This document shows, in pieces, positions 1-12,000 of a DNA stretch of 64,000 nt; positions within the stretch are counted from its first letter, which is position 1, and the number at the start of each line of letters is the position of its first letter. The notes below the pieces were generated by a model. It had not been told where the DNA came from. It worked only from the letters and a program-made list of their open reading frames with translations, and ran no database searches. The position numbers and the translations under genes are program-made. Source of the DNA: Karalla daura (lineage: Eukaryota; Chordata; Actinopteri; Chaetodontiformes; Leiognathidae); NCBI GenBank assembly GCA_029224185.1, contig CM055206.1, positions 16,439,547 to 16,503,546 on the forward strand. The letters are read 5' to 3'.

Positions 1-573
1 CAGAAAACACTACACGAGCCCAAGAAAAAAGCGCCGGTCCCAGGAACCAGACCTGTGTTTAAAGTTACTGTTTGGCTTTCATGTTTAAAAGTCATTGAGC
101 TCAGTCTGTTTTTGCTCCTGATCCCTGCCAGTACTCCAAAGAGAAATATTTGTTTTTTTATGTTTCTTTCCACATAATAGTGCTGCACAGCACAAATTAA
201 AACAAATACGCCGAAAAGAAACATAAATAATGACACTTTGTGTGAAATATGTTCTGTTTTATGAAAATATAGTCCATATCACAGGTTTTCCTACAATAAT
301 ATACATTCCTGTAATACTTTGTATCGTGTGCAAGCATATGTTGTTTAATATTTGGAAAGGGCAGGAGGGCCTAAAGCCTTTCCTCCATCTACTACATGAA
401 GTCTCTGAGTCTACTTTGCAGCAATGTATGCTTCATGCAGTCGAACATGGTATTAAACTCCAGAAATGTACTTTTTCAATGCTTGATACAAAATGCACGA
501 TACAAACTACAGCTATGCTATTAAAATAGCAAAACCTGTTTGTGTCACAGGTTTGCAGATTTTACAGCCTCAC
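1..573 (-). other. emilin1 intron 6, partial
   Basis: AT-rich intronic sequence follows the exon 6 donor. I see no coding exon, repeat or RNA gene here. A short plus-strand ORF at 230-529 has no recognisable domain and is treated as chance. Confidence 0.6.
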
Positions 574-744
574 CTGGCAGGCGGAGCAGGACAGAGACAC
601 CCGTCTCTCCAGCTCTGTCAGTATCTCTTCCTTCAGGGTGTTCAGCTGGTTTCCTTTGACTCCGTCTCGGGCGGTTCCATCCAGGTCATTGCCCCCTCCA
701 TTCACCAGGTGGTTGTTGATGGTGAGCAGGGTCTGGTCATGAAC
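574..744 (-). CDS. emilin1: emilin1 coding exon 6 (last exon in the window)
   Basis: A 171-base exon (57 codons, residues 212-268) starts after a CTGCTCAG acceptor with VHDQTLLTINNHL. It ends with SCSACQ before a GTGAGG donor. The HDQ...NNH block and the closely spaced cysteines match the region after the EMI linker in EMILIN-1. The gene must continue left of base 1. Confidence 0.88.
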
Positions 745-3700
745 CTGAGCAGACGGATGCCCACATAAAGACAAAATGCTCTCTCTTTCTCTCTCTCTCT
801 CTCACTGTGTGGTCACAATTAAAGATATAGGATGTTAACAGAGGGAATGGATGTGGTTTAACAGTACCTGTGTCCTGTTATAGAGTTGGTCCAGTTTAGT
901 CTGGATGCTGTTGATGGTTTCCTTCATGTGGGGCTGAGCTGAATCAGCAGGGACAATGGCTCCATTCAGACCAGGCCTACAGGCATTAAGGAGAGGAGAT
1001 TTCATCACATTAAAAAAAAAAAGCAGATCCCATTCAATTTTTCTTAACCCACTGAATACAGATTGTTGTCTGAGAGGACAACACTGAAACTGCTATGTTG
1101 CTTAATGAAGAAACAGCTGCAATGTATAATAGACTTTGTCTACATTAAGATGATTCTGCTGTATGCATTTAAAGTCAAAGGGCATTTTCAGTGTATTTGC
1201 ATAGCATATTATTTAGTTATTGCTGAAGATGAACAATTTATATCTTCCTACCCTACACAAATCCCTATATATACATCAATAAACAAGTACATCCTCTCTC
1301 AGATACCTAGAATTACTGAAATATTCCCATAATAAACACACACTGATACATACATTCCCCCATCATGTGATCCCCCCATCATGTCAGTGGAGCTAAACTT
1401 CAAACTCTGACTTTGCTGAACATAAAAGGGATTTTGGCATGTAAGTGATGTAAAACATGCATTAAATGTAACATTCACATACAGTCGCTGGTTTATGCCA
1501 TGAATGGTGGTCTGCATGTTGTGGAGGTCTTTGGTTAGACCACGAATTGTTTCCTCCAGCTGTCTGATCTTTGTTGCGTCACCTTGAGACAAAGGGGAAA
1601 AAAAATGTGTAGGAAGATGTTTAAGGCCAGGAAATCTTGTTTCATTGATTAGCCTGCAATAAAGAATAGTTACAATGTCCATAAATGTGTTAATTTGTGC
1701 TCAGGCTTTGTATTTGTGTGTCTGTTTTCAGACGTTCTTAACTCTTTTCAGGAGCTTCTATTTCTTCTTTACCCAGTTACGTATCATAAAACACACACAA
1801 AGTCTTTGTTTGGAAAACTGCAAGATGGTCTCATTCATCTCATTCATCCATTCATTAAAAGGTATATGCGGTCACTTGATACATGCGAAAATAAATCCAT
1901 ATTTTCAACAGCTGCTGTGTGCTACACAATGGGCTATGAAATCAATACGTGGTCCCCTACCTTCTCCTCTCTCTCCTCCGCCTTGGTTGTAGCCGGTTTG
2001 CGTGACTCGAGATCCGCCTCCGTTGGTCTGCGTGTTGGTGGTGACCCTCGGCCCGTCGTGGCAGTCTTCCCCAGAGTAACCGTGGCAACACTTCCACTCC
2101 ATCTCCGTCACCATCTTGTACGCCACCTTGTACCTCGGCCTCCGGTACGTCCGATAGCTGCCAACGAAATGGAAAACACAAACATACAAGTCATTAGAGG
2201 GGGGAAAAAAATGAATGTATCAATTTCTTTTTACTGTTAATTAGCATGCTAAAACATGGTGGGCATATCAGGTGAACGTGAGCATGTCAGCATGCTAACA
2301 TTAGCATTTAGCCCCAAGCTCTGCTGTGCCTGCATTAGGTAACTACAGCTCATAGTTTAGCATGCTTTCAAACTCCATTATATTAGTCTGGCTGTTCTGA
2401 TAAGTCTGAGTCAAGTATCTGTCCCCGTACTAAGTACCCCACTGTGCACTGTTGATATAAATTCACACTGAGTCACTACTTGTCTAGGAATAGCCTCGAA
2501 CCGCCTACAGTTGATAGATGGGATTAAAAGTGCTTTGTAAACTTTAAATGTTATTTTTGCTCTGTTTCCCAAAAGGAATCAAGTACTAGTAGTCGGGACT
2601 AAATCTTTCTCTCAGAAAAAAATGTAACTCTTCTTCTTCAAAAAAAGCCCAAAACAAAACATGAATGTTTTATTTGGATAGCTCTTCTGTAGTTGTATTA
2701 TTAATGTGTGATTCAGCTATGCGACCAAAGAGACTCCCTGTACACTAACAATGCAATAAATGGACCACAATTGGCCGGAAGTCTCCATAAAGATTCATGG
2801 CAGCCACACAGGCACATTAACAAGGCCCGACTGTGAAAGTTCAGCACGTTACTCTCCTTTATGCCAACCCACAAACATCACTGTAGGTATCCCAGAGCTT
2901 TTTCTGTGCCATAGAAAAGATTTCATCTTCCAGCTCCCTGTTCTGAGAGCGTGAGAAAAAGGGATCCAACGTGCTCTCAGAGGAAAAACAAAAACACAGC
3001 TTGGAAAGATGGCAGGAGGAGGAGGAGGAGTTGGTGGAGTCAGAGAAGGAGTTCGAAAGGAGGAGAGTCATAAAAAGAGAAAAAAAAGACAGTAAGATGA
3101 GGAGATTTTTTTTTACAGGGGCAGGAGACTAGACTGTGGTGCCTGGAACCCCTGTTGGCTTCATTCTTAGCATAGTCCAGGTTTAGGCCGAGGCCTCTGG
3201 CAAGCACAGGGATCAGGCAGCTACGCCAGGGTCAGAGAACATGGCAAACACTTCAAAAGAGGAAAAACATCAGGAGCTCTTGATTAATGTTGCTTTGCCA
3301 GCATAACATCCACATTTGGAAAAAGTTGTTCAGTAAATCACATCTTTAGCGACTTTGCTCCAGTATTTGGTAAAACTGGATACCTCCAAATCTGCTCGAG
3401 AATTAGCTCCAGGGTTCTCTGGACCTCTGCCACAGTAATATGTGAATATCTGAGACCAGATATTGAGATTAATCCGTCAAATACTGGGAAATAATCATGT
3501 CTTTAGTCATGTACTGTAGCACACGCCCAGGCACAACCAGACACCTTCCTGACCAGACTCTCCTGAGAGAAAGTGGACAGAAAATGAAAACAGCTGAGCG
3601 AATTCAGTATCCACAGACAGGAAACAGGGGGAGAGCGTGGATGAAGAGAGGATACAGACTTTAGTGGAGCTGAGGACAGGAAGCTAGCTGGAGGAGCAAG

Positions 3701-3919
3701 GTTGAATGCAGATCAGATTCCCAGCAACAGGAACGAGGAATCACAGGAGATGTGAAGGACAGAGGAACTGAGTGTTAGATACTCACGCAACTCTCGGACA
3801 TTGGCCCCAGGTACAGCGTTGATAGTCTGGTTTGATGTACGTCTCCACCCCATCCTCCATCACACAGCTGACAGTGCGTGTCACCACATAAGCACACCAG
3901 TTCCTGGAAAATGACACAT

Positions 3920-3991
<72 letters not shown>

Positions 3992-4368
3992 ACAAAAGGA
4001 AATGACAAATGAAAAAAAACTGTGTGCTGACCAGCAGTTTACTGTAAGTTCAGACTCAGGCGTTGACATAAACACACAGTCAATGCACACTCTGCTGCTC
4101 TGTTTCTGAGCAAAAATATACAAAATGAATAAAAAAAAGATTTAGGAAGAATAACAATCCAAAGTGTGATCACTTGTTGACTGCGAGGCTCAGCTGCGAG
4201 GTGGAGATAAATATCTAAAACCCTTCCACCGATTATTATTCTGTCCAACATTCAAGAGAAAACGTCCGAGAGTACAAATGTCAGATCGGTTCAGGATAAC
4301 GCTGCGACTGCAACAATGGCTCCCATTGTAGGCGTTTTCCAACTGCACAGTGAACAAACCACACAAAA

Positions 4369-4422
<54 letters not shown>

Positions 4423-7400
4423 TACACAGAGTGTGTGTTTACACTGCATGTCCATGTGGAAAAACCGCCACTGGTTAAATGTTTTCCCACTTGTGTATAA
4501 TTCCATGTTAATCTACAAACATTTGAGATATTTGACGGGAAATCAAATAAAAGATTTTATCCGGTATTGGAAACAGGGATGAAGGAAAAGTTTGGGAAAC
4601 ATGCTTATTTACTTTCTCTTTCAATGGCGAAACCAGAAGAGTGATATTAATCTCATGTCAACGTGTTTAAATGTTCACATCCTTTCATGTCCTTCTCATT
4701 CCACACGCTCTTGCCCACGTGCACATTTATAAAGGTTACGTTTCGCCGTGATGATGATGATGATGAAGATGATGCCGGAGCGGAGGGACAGAGAAATCTG
4801 TCAATGTGGATTTCTGCTAAAGGAGTTGGAATTGGTTAAACCAACAGCACATCTTCCCCAAGCGCTCTGAGCTAAGTGGTAGAAGGCCAACAACTACGAG
4901 GAGGAAGAGGTCGAGTCGTAATGGTTTAGCCTTGCTTGATTCAAAACTACACTACTACTACCACAGCTAAAAGACACAACACTGGCAGCAGAAGCTGTGA
5001 AACGCTAACAGCTCTATATTATGAACCTGTGTCAAACCTTGGCCCGCTTTAACAGCCTCCTTCCCTGCGCACCTGTGGCTCAGCTCAGCTCCGGTTTGGC
5101 AGAGCGGCTACTGGGAAACACATGTCGGCCTCGCTGCTAAAACGCTCCTCAGGAAATTAACTTCTCATTTAAACTGCTGTCAGGTCTCAAGGTATGGCTT
5201 TAAAGTATGAGATTAAAGTCTTTTCAGCTCTTTTCTCTCTAAGTCACTGATTCTATAATTGAGAAATTGAGAAAACGTGTTGTGTTGCTGGTCACTTGAG
5301 CAGAATGTTCAATAAGATTACTGCTCAACCCCAAAAATCTCATAAGTAGTGCTAGTAGTGGTAGTAGTTGTGGTAATGGTAGTTTTGAATTGTCCCTTTT
5401 GTTGCTGAACAATGATTTTGGCAGATACAGCAAGTTTTGGCTTAAACTCTAGTTCTTGACCCACTCCAACTCTGAAAACAACCCCCTGTGACATCAAGTC
5501 AAAATGATCCTACATCGCAAAAATGTCTTTTAAAAACACGTCAAAGGGACAGAAAGATAAGAAAAACATGCACTCCTACGGTAGGGCACATACTCCCCCG
5601 GTCGAGATGTCACTCGGTTTGTCCTCCCACCCTTGACCCTCAGATATCCCTCCTAATAACAACTGCAGAGAGATTTAACACACAGACGTCCTTCAGTCGC
5701 TTTCTATCATCATTTTCATATTATCCAGAATCCCCATCCACTGCTATTTCCCCGGTGGTTATTAGGGCCAATTAGTGTCGCTCTCAGATTCATCTGAGCA
5801 GAACTATGAAGGGTGTACAGATAAAAGTTGGAGCGCACAAGGAGCTCCTTCATGCGAGGCCGTCAGTCGGCAGGTTTCCTCTCTCTGCCTGTCTTCATCT
5901 CTGTCAGTCTGTCTCTTTTCCTCCCTCTGTCTTTGACTCTCCTGCTCGTACTCTCTTTCCTCTCCTCGTCTCGGCATCGATCACCTTCTTTCACACCTCT
6001 CACAGTTCCCAGTGTCCATCTGCATCTCTCCCCTCGTGTCAGCCTGTTATCCCTCTCTCCCACCTCATTCTTTGAACTCGTCTCTTTTTCTCAACTCCCT
6101 TGTGTGTGACTACACCTCCGCCCCGGTCTCCATAAGACCATGATCCTCCTCTTCATTCCAGAGCTGGGCTGACTGACAGAAGGAGTTTATCATGTTTTGA
6201 TCCTCCCCGTGTCCCTCATGACCTCCTCCTCATGACCTCCTGTTCCTGTTGCTACTGTACGTGGGAAAGCGAACGGGACTAATTAACTGTCAGGCTCCAC
6301 GGCAAAAAGGTTAGTCTCACAAAGAATGAGGCTGGGTGGTGAGTGCAATGCGGATATGGAGGCATGCATACCGCATAGTTTGGGTTTTACATAATTGTCT
6401 CAGCAATTTCTGCAATAACACCATTCATGGCTGGACACACAAATATGTCTTTCTTGTCAAAATAAATAAGATGCTGAGAAGAGGCACCACATGCTCATAG
6501 ACCAGGAGGAGGAAAACATCTCAAACATGCAGGATAGTGTTCCCTGAGGAGCAGGGTTGAAAAACACTGCTTTAGACACATCATGTCAGAGGTTGGGGGT
6601 TTCATGGATGCAAGTCCTGCAGCTAATCCATCCCTCCATCTGTCTGTCATCTTGTTTGTTTTGCCTCCAGTGGTGTTGATGGCGTCTTCAGTCAAAGAGG
6701 GCAAAGGCAGGGAATAATCCAACCGCCTGGATAGACCGCCTTGCATGCATGCACACATACACACACACACACACACACACAGTCACACCTAGCAATGATT
6801 TAGAATCTCCAATCATCCTAAAAATGCAGGATTTTATGTTTTTTGGGCTGTGGGAGGAAACCTGATTACCTGGAGAAAATCCCACACAGACATGCGGAGA
6901 ACACAGAAACTCTCGATCCAAAAGGGATCTGCAACTTCTTGCTTTGAAGTATTGAGCTCAGTAGTTCAGCCCCAAATCTTGTTGTTTATGATGCAAACAT
7001 TGGTTGGTTGCAATTGTGCTTTTTGGCTCTCTCTATGTCAGTTCTGATTGTTTGCTCTCCGGATCTTTCTGCACTTTGTTTCACTACATCTTACTGAAAA
7101 CTCACTAAACAATGAGGTCAATGGATGAGTTTCACGGGTCCAGCAACAGGAGGGATTTGGATCTAGCAGCACTCATAAAAATGACTAAATCTGACCATTA
7201 TGTCATGTGTAAAAGAATGTGACATCTTCCAGGGAAAAAAAAGTGTGAATGTTGACATCATTTGTTATGGCTTGTTAACGTTTATCTATTGTGAATCTTG
7301 GCAAGTATGCCTGAGACAGGCTTCAGAGACAGAGGAGACTACACACACTGTCATATTATACACAGCGACTTTTCTCCGGGTGACACCGCAGTTACTGTAC

Positions 7401-7496
7401 TCATTTGATTGTCTCGCTGCATATTCCTTTTTTAGTATGGTCCTGAGAGCCGATATAACGATAAACCATCTCTCTCTCTCTCTCTCTCTCTCTCTT

Positions 7497-7533
<37 letters not shown>

Positions 7534-8970
7534 GCCTCCTCTCAACAATGTCCCCACACACGCAGGGATATAAGCACCAGCCACCAGCAGCCACATGCAG
7601 GGACAAAATGAAAGTTGTATTGATGGCTAGTAGGTCCGGACGGCTATCTTTCAGCAACTGGTAGACGTCCACATTTCAAAGTTTTCCACGAATATCAAAC
7701 TCCTGAACGTTTGTGGGTGACATTTTTGTGTGGCAGCTCATTGATATGTGTAGAAAGAGCAATCTGCCTTTTCAACTTTTAAACTCGGTCCTGATTTCAC
7801 TGTCTGTTGAATGTAGTTTTCATCCCCATTCAATATCTGAGAGCCAAGAGAAACTGAGTCAGGATTTTAGTATGAGTCAGTCGTAAACACAGATTTCACC
7901 AAATTGTACAACTCCTCACAAGGATTCACAATCATACTCAAACCCTTTGAAACCTCAACTCAACAGACTGTCCCGGCTTAAGGGAGGTATGGATAGCAAG
8001 TCAAATAAACTTTTACCATGTACAATGTTCTAATTTAGCTCTTCATGTCACTCTGAAACGCATGTCTGGGAGGGATTCAGCTGAGCGTGGAGCGGCCGCC
8101 ATATCAAACATGAGCCGGTGCCATTTGGCTGGAGCGGACCAGCGTTAACGCATCGACACAGTTGTGTGAGCCCCACTTCAAAACGTTTGCGGTTCGTCTC
8201 TGTCTAGCTGAGGCAATGAATCGTCTTACGTCGTGCTCTGCTATTCTGTGGTTTGGTATAGCTCATACTTAATGCTCCTCTCAGAGCTCGGAGCGAACGC
8301 TGATGCCACCGCTGCAGAGCTTACCGACACAGCTGTCTCTCCTCACATGGATCTCCAGACTCTTGCGGTTCCGATCGCAGCGATCCTTATTGCATTATGC
8401 CTAGCAAGGGTTTGCCGGGTTATCTTATTCTGTGGTTTGTTGTACTTTACTGTGTATGTTGGACTCGAGAGTTTTTGCAGAAATAGGAATCTAACGTCTC
8501 CATCAAGCGTTGGCCCCGAGCGGACGGGATAGAGGACATGTAAAATAAGACAGCGGCGATAAATCAAAACAGCTGTCTGGTCCCTGTGCAGTTCCAGCGT
8601 GTTGTGTTTCTGTTGTCACTGTGATTCAGTGGCCCGGCGCTGCCAATCTATTACCCCGACTCACTGACTCTCAGGGTCACAGACGCAGCAGATAAAACAG
8701 AAAGTTGGCAACGTTCACACCCTATCTCCGCTGATGGAGAACAGGCACCATGTCCCGTATAAATAAACCTAACCATCTCTCATTTTTCATAGTGCAGGCA
8801 CATGCGTGGGGTGCATAGACACACATATATGCACACACACACACAGTCAGCAACAGCACATACCACCCTCCCTGCTGCTTCATTTTCCATCTTTCCATCA
8901 TTGGCTTTGCACCCTGCAAAAATACATAAGAGGAGCCTTTATGTTTCTGGGAGGATGACTAAGTGTGGAG

Positions 8971-9033
<63 letters not shown>

Positions 9034-12000
9034 GGTGCCTGGGCGTACGCCCCTCACAACACAGTAAGGTGTTTATGTGCGGCTCTATGCAGGTTTTCTG
9101 TGGCACGGGTGACATCTATCCGCAAAACAACATTTCAGACTACAAACTACAAACTCATTTTCTCTCTCTCTCTCTTTCTCTCTCTCTGTCCCTCTCTCTC
9201 TCTCTCTCTCTCCATCTGTAAGCAGCGTGAAGTTAAGCATTCCAAACAGTAATCCAATAAAGTCCCATTAATCCAAATGGCTGCAGAGAAATCGCTCGGA
9301 TGAAAGTCCACTAACTCGACTTGGCATCTTTTCAATATGTGTGAAATACAATTACAACAACACACACACACACAGACACAAAACACAATAAAACACACCC
9401 AACACTTAACAGACAACACAACACAAAGGGGCTTGCAGAGCCCGACGGGGACGCTCACAAAGATGCAAGTAAGCACCATGCAAGTAAGCACAGAGGCAAG
9501 CACCATGCAAGTAAGCACACATGCACAAGTATAAAAACTTAGTTTAGTTTTACAGTTTCAAGTGATGTCAAATTAACATGAAGATTGACGACCTCAGTTA
9601 GATAAGAGCTGTGTGTATGTGTGTACGTGCTTATCTCCCTGTTTCATTTTCTATATCAGCTTCCCAGGGAAACACTGCCCAGTTCCTGCATATATTGCAC
9701 AACTATAATACAGTATTACAACCACAATATGTATCTGTATAATGTTTATCAGGCTTGCAGATACTGACACAAATTCACAATGCTTTATTTATATTCAAAC
9801 TTAAACATTTCTCAAGGATTCAAATAAGAACAATCCATGTGAGTGGACTGGTCATGATCACTAGAAACATATGTTGCATATTTTGGTCATTTTGAAGGCT
9901 CTTTCGTTTTCGTGTTGTTGCCAAAGTTCTTCCAACACTTTGTACCTACAGCAGCGTCATGGGTGCTGCCTCCAATTATCCTGAGCGTGCATGTTTTTGG
10001 ACTGTGGGAGGAAACCAGAGAACCCAGAGTAAAACAACGCAGACACTGGGAGAGCATGCTAACTCCATGCAAGGCCCTCAGTTCGACCCCCGCAACTCTC
10101 TAGAGTGCGACTCGGTGTGCATGATAGTGCAAGATGGGAAACAGATGATTATTTACATTCAGTGTGAACCCACAACGTGCATGTGCCTTTGAACCTCTAA
10201 AAACAAGTGTGTTTGTAAAAAACACTGGCATTTTTCCACCAGAGGGGTCCAAATTCCACATTTTTGTTTTTTTTTTTGCTCCCATACCGCAATATTTGGC
10301 TTTTTTAGCTTCTTCAAGCTCGTCTACATTCAACAGCTTATTACTAACATTGTTTTATGTTAGCTGTTAAGCAGGTGGGGTTAGATGTTAACAGTACGCC
10401 AACGCAGTAAAGTGCAGGATCGTAAACACTGAGCCAATGAACTAAAATATGCTGTAAACCCTTTAATGGTGGAGGGAGAATGTACAGTCCTCTGTTAATG
10501 CCCTGTGACAATCTGTCACCGTGAGCTGCCTCCTTCACATACGAACACACAGTCATGTGATTTGTGAGGGCATCACATGGCAACAAAGATGACAGAAGAT
10601 GAAACGTCTACTAGGAGGATCAGAGAGCACCATCGCCATCATAACATCAATAAACAAAGAGTTCAAACGCAAAGAGGCCTGGGAACGTGTTTGATTTCAC
10701 ACATTGGATGAAGCTTCCACATAAAATACCAATGAAACAGGTCTTAACACATTTATACGCCCGTTAATTAACCCAAATACACTTTGTCCCTCACCTACAG
10801 ACATATAAACACAAACAACACATTCTTTACCCTTCTGCCTGGGCGCCAAGCAGTGAAACCTCCATTGTACACGTCTTACTTTTTTATTTACTGCGCCATA
10901 ACTCGGTGTGAGTGGAACTCCTGCACCTGTCTGAGCATCTTTTTTTATTTCCCAATAAATCTCGGCCTGACATCTCAACCCACACATAGCGAGTTTACTT
11001 TATTCAACGGGCATCTCTGAATGAGGCCGCCGGAGAAGAAATACGAGTAATTGCCAGTGACAAAAGTGACATGGAGAGTAAGTGGGAGCAAGAGGGAATG
11101 AAAGAGGAAAGGAGGGGGAGCTAAGGTTCAATACTTAAACAAAGAAATGACTTGGCGGCGCCTATTGTGCACGGATCTTTCTTCTGGCTTCAAGGGAAGG
11201 GCTTCGACGGCAGGCTGAATGGCTGCGCGGGGAGGGGCGTGCCTCTCCGTTTGAACTGTGACCCCCGGGTCAAGCACCCTCCTCCCCGTGTCCTTGTAAA
11301 GGTACACCCCTGAGCACACACAGAAAAAGCACACAGGCTGTCACAAACGACGGCACGCACACTCCAGCGCACTCGCTCACGGCTGAGCGGTCGCATGGCG
11401 GCGGCGGCGGCGGCAGGTAAACACGACTAGGGTGCAGACGCACGCATTCCTCCGCCCGCCTCCTCTCCTCTCCGCCTTCACTCTTAAAACCTAGTTTTAC
11501 TCGCGCTCACACTCGCCGTTTTCCCCTTTTAGACAGCGTCATTGTGTAAACTCCTCTCTCGATTGTTTAGCCTGGCGGTCAAGAAGATATACAGACAATG
11601 TCTAAGATACTGCCATTTGCTTTAGCATTATTGCCCAAATCCGTCAGCGTTTGGAGGTCTGGCTGGAGGAAGGGACTCACTTGGATTTTAACCATTTATG
11701 GAGGCATCAAAGGTCTTCTCAAAGCCTGAAAACAGTACAGAGCATTTAGGTAGTAGAGAAGTTCAGCAAGTTTATCGTTGTGTGGAAGGAGTCCAAATCT
11801 ACGTTTACCTAAACAAGATTTGCTAGGAACTACGGAGATTAGGTTACAATGGCTGCCCCCGAAAGGATCCCCTTTCCCACATTTCCATTACCATATATAA
11901 TGAGATTAATTCACTGGCCTATTTAACAGAAAGCAGAAAATCACACAGATGAAGTGAGTCTGGATTGTTTCCAAGCTTCAGTCAGGACTAAAAGACAATC

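Noticed and set aside
1..12. Possible emilin1 exon 7 starting at base 9 on the minus strand after a GTGTAG
   Set aside because: Only nine bases remain, the predicted residues (CFL) do not fit the family after SCSACQ, and the pyrimidine tract is mediocre.
3775..4490. Several ORFs rich in Cys-Val or His-Thr
   Set aside because: They are translations of (CA)n microsatellites; only the emilin1 exon 2 part (3787-3903) is coding.
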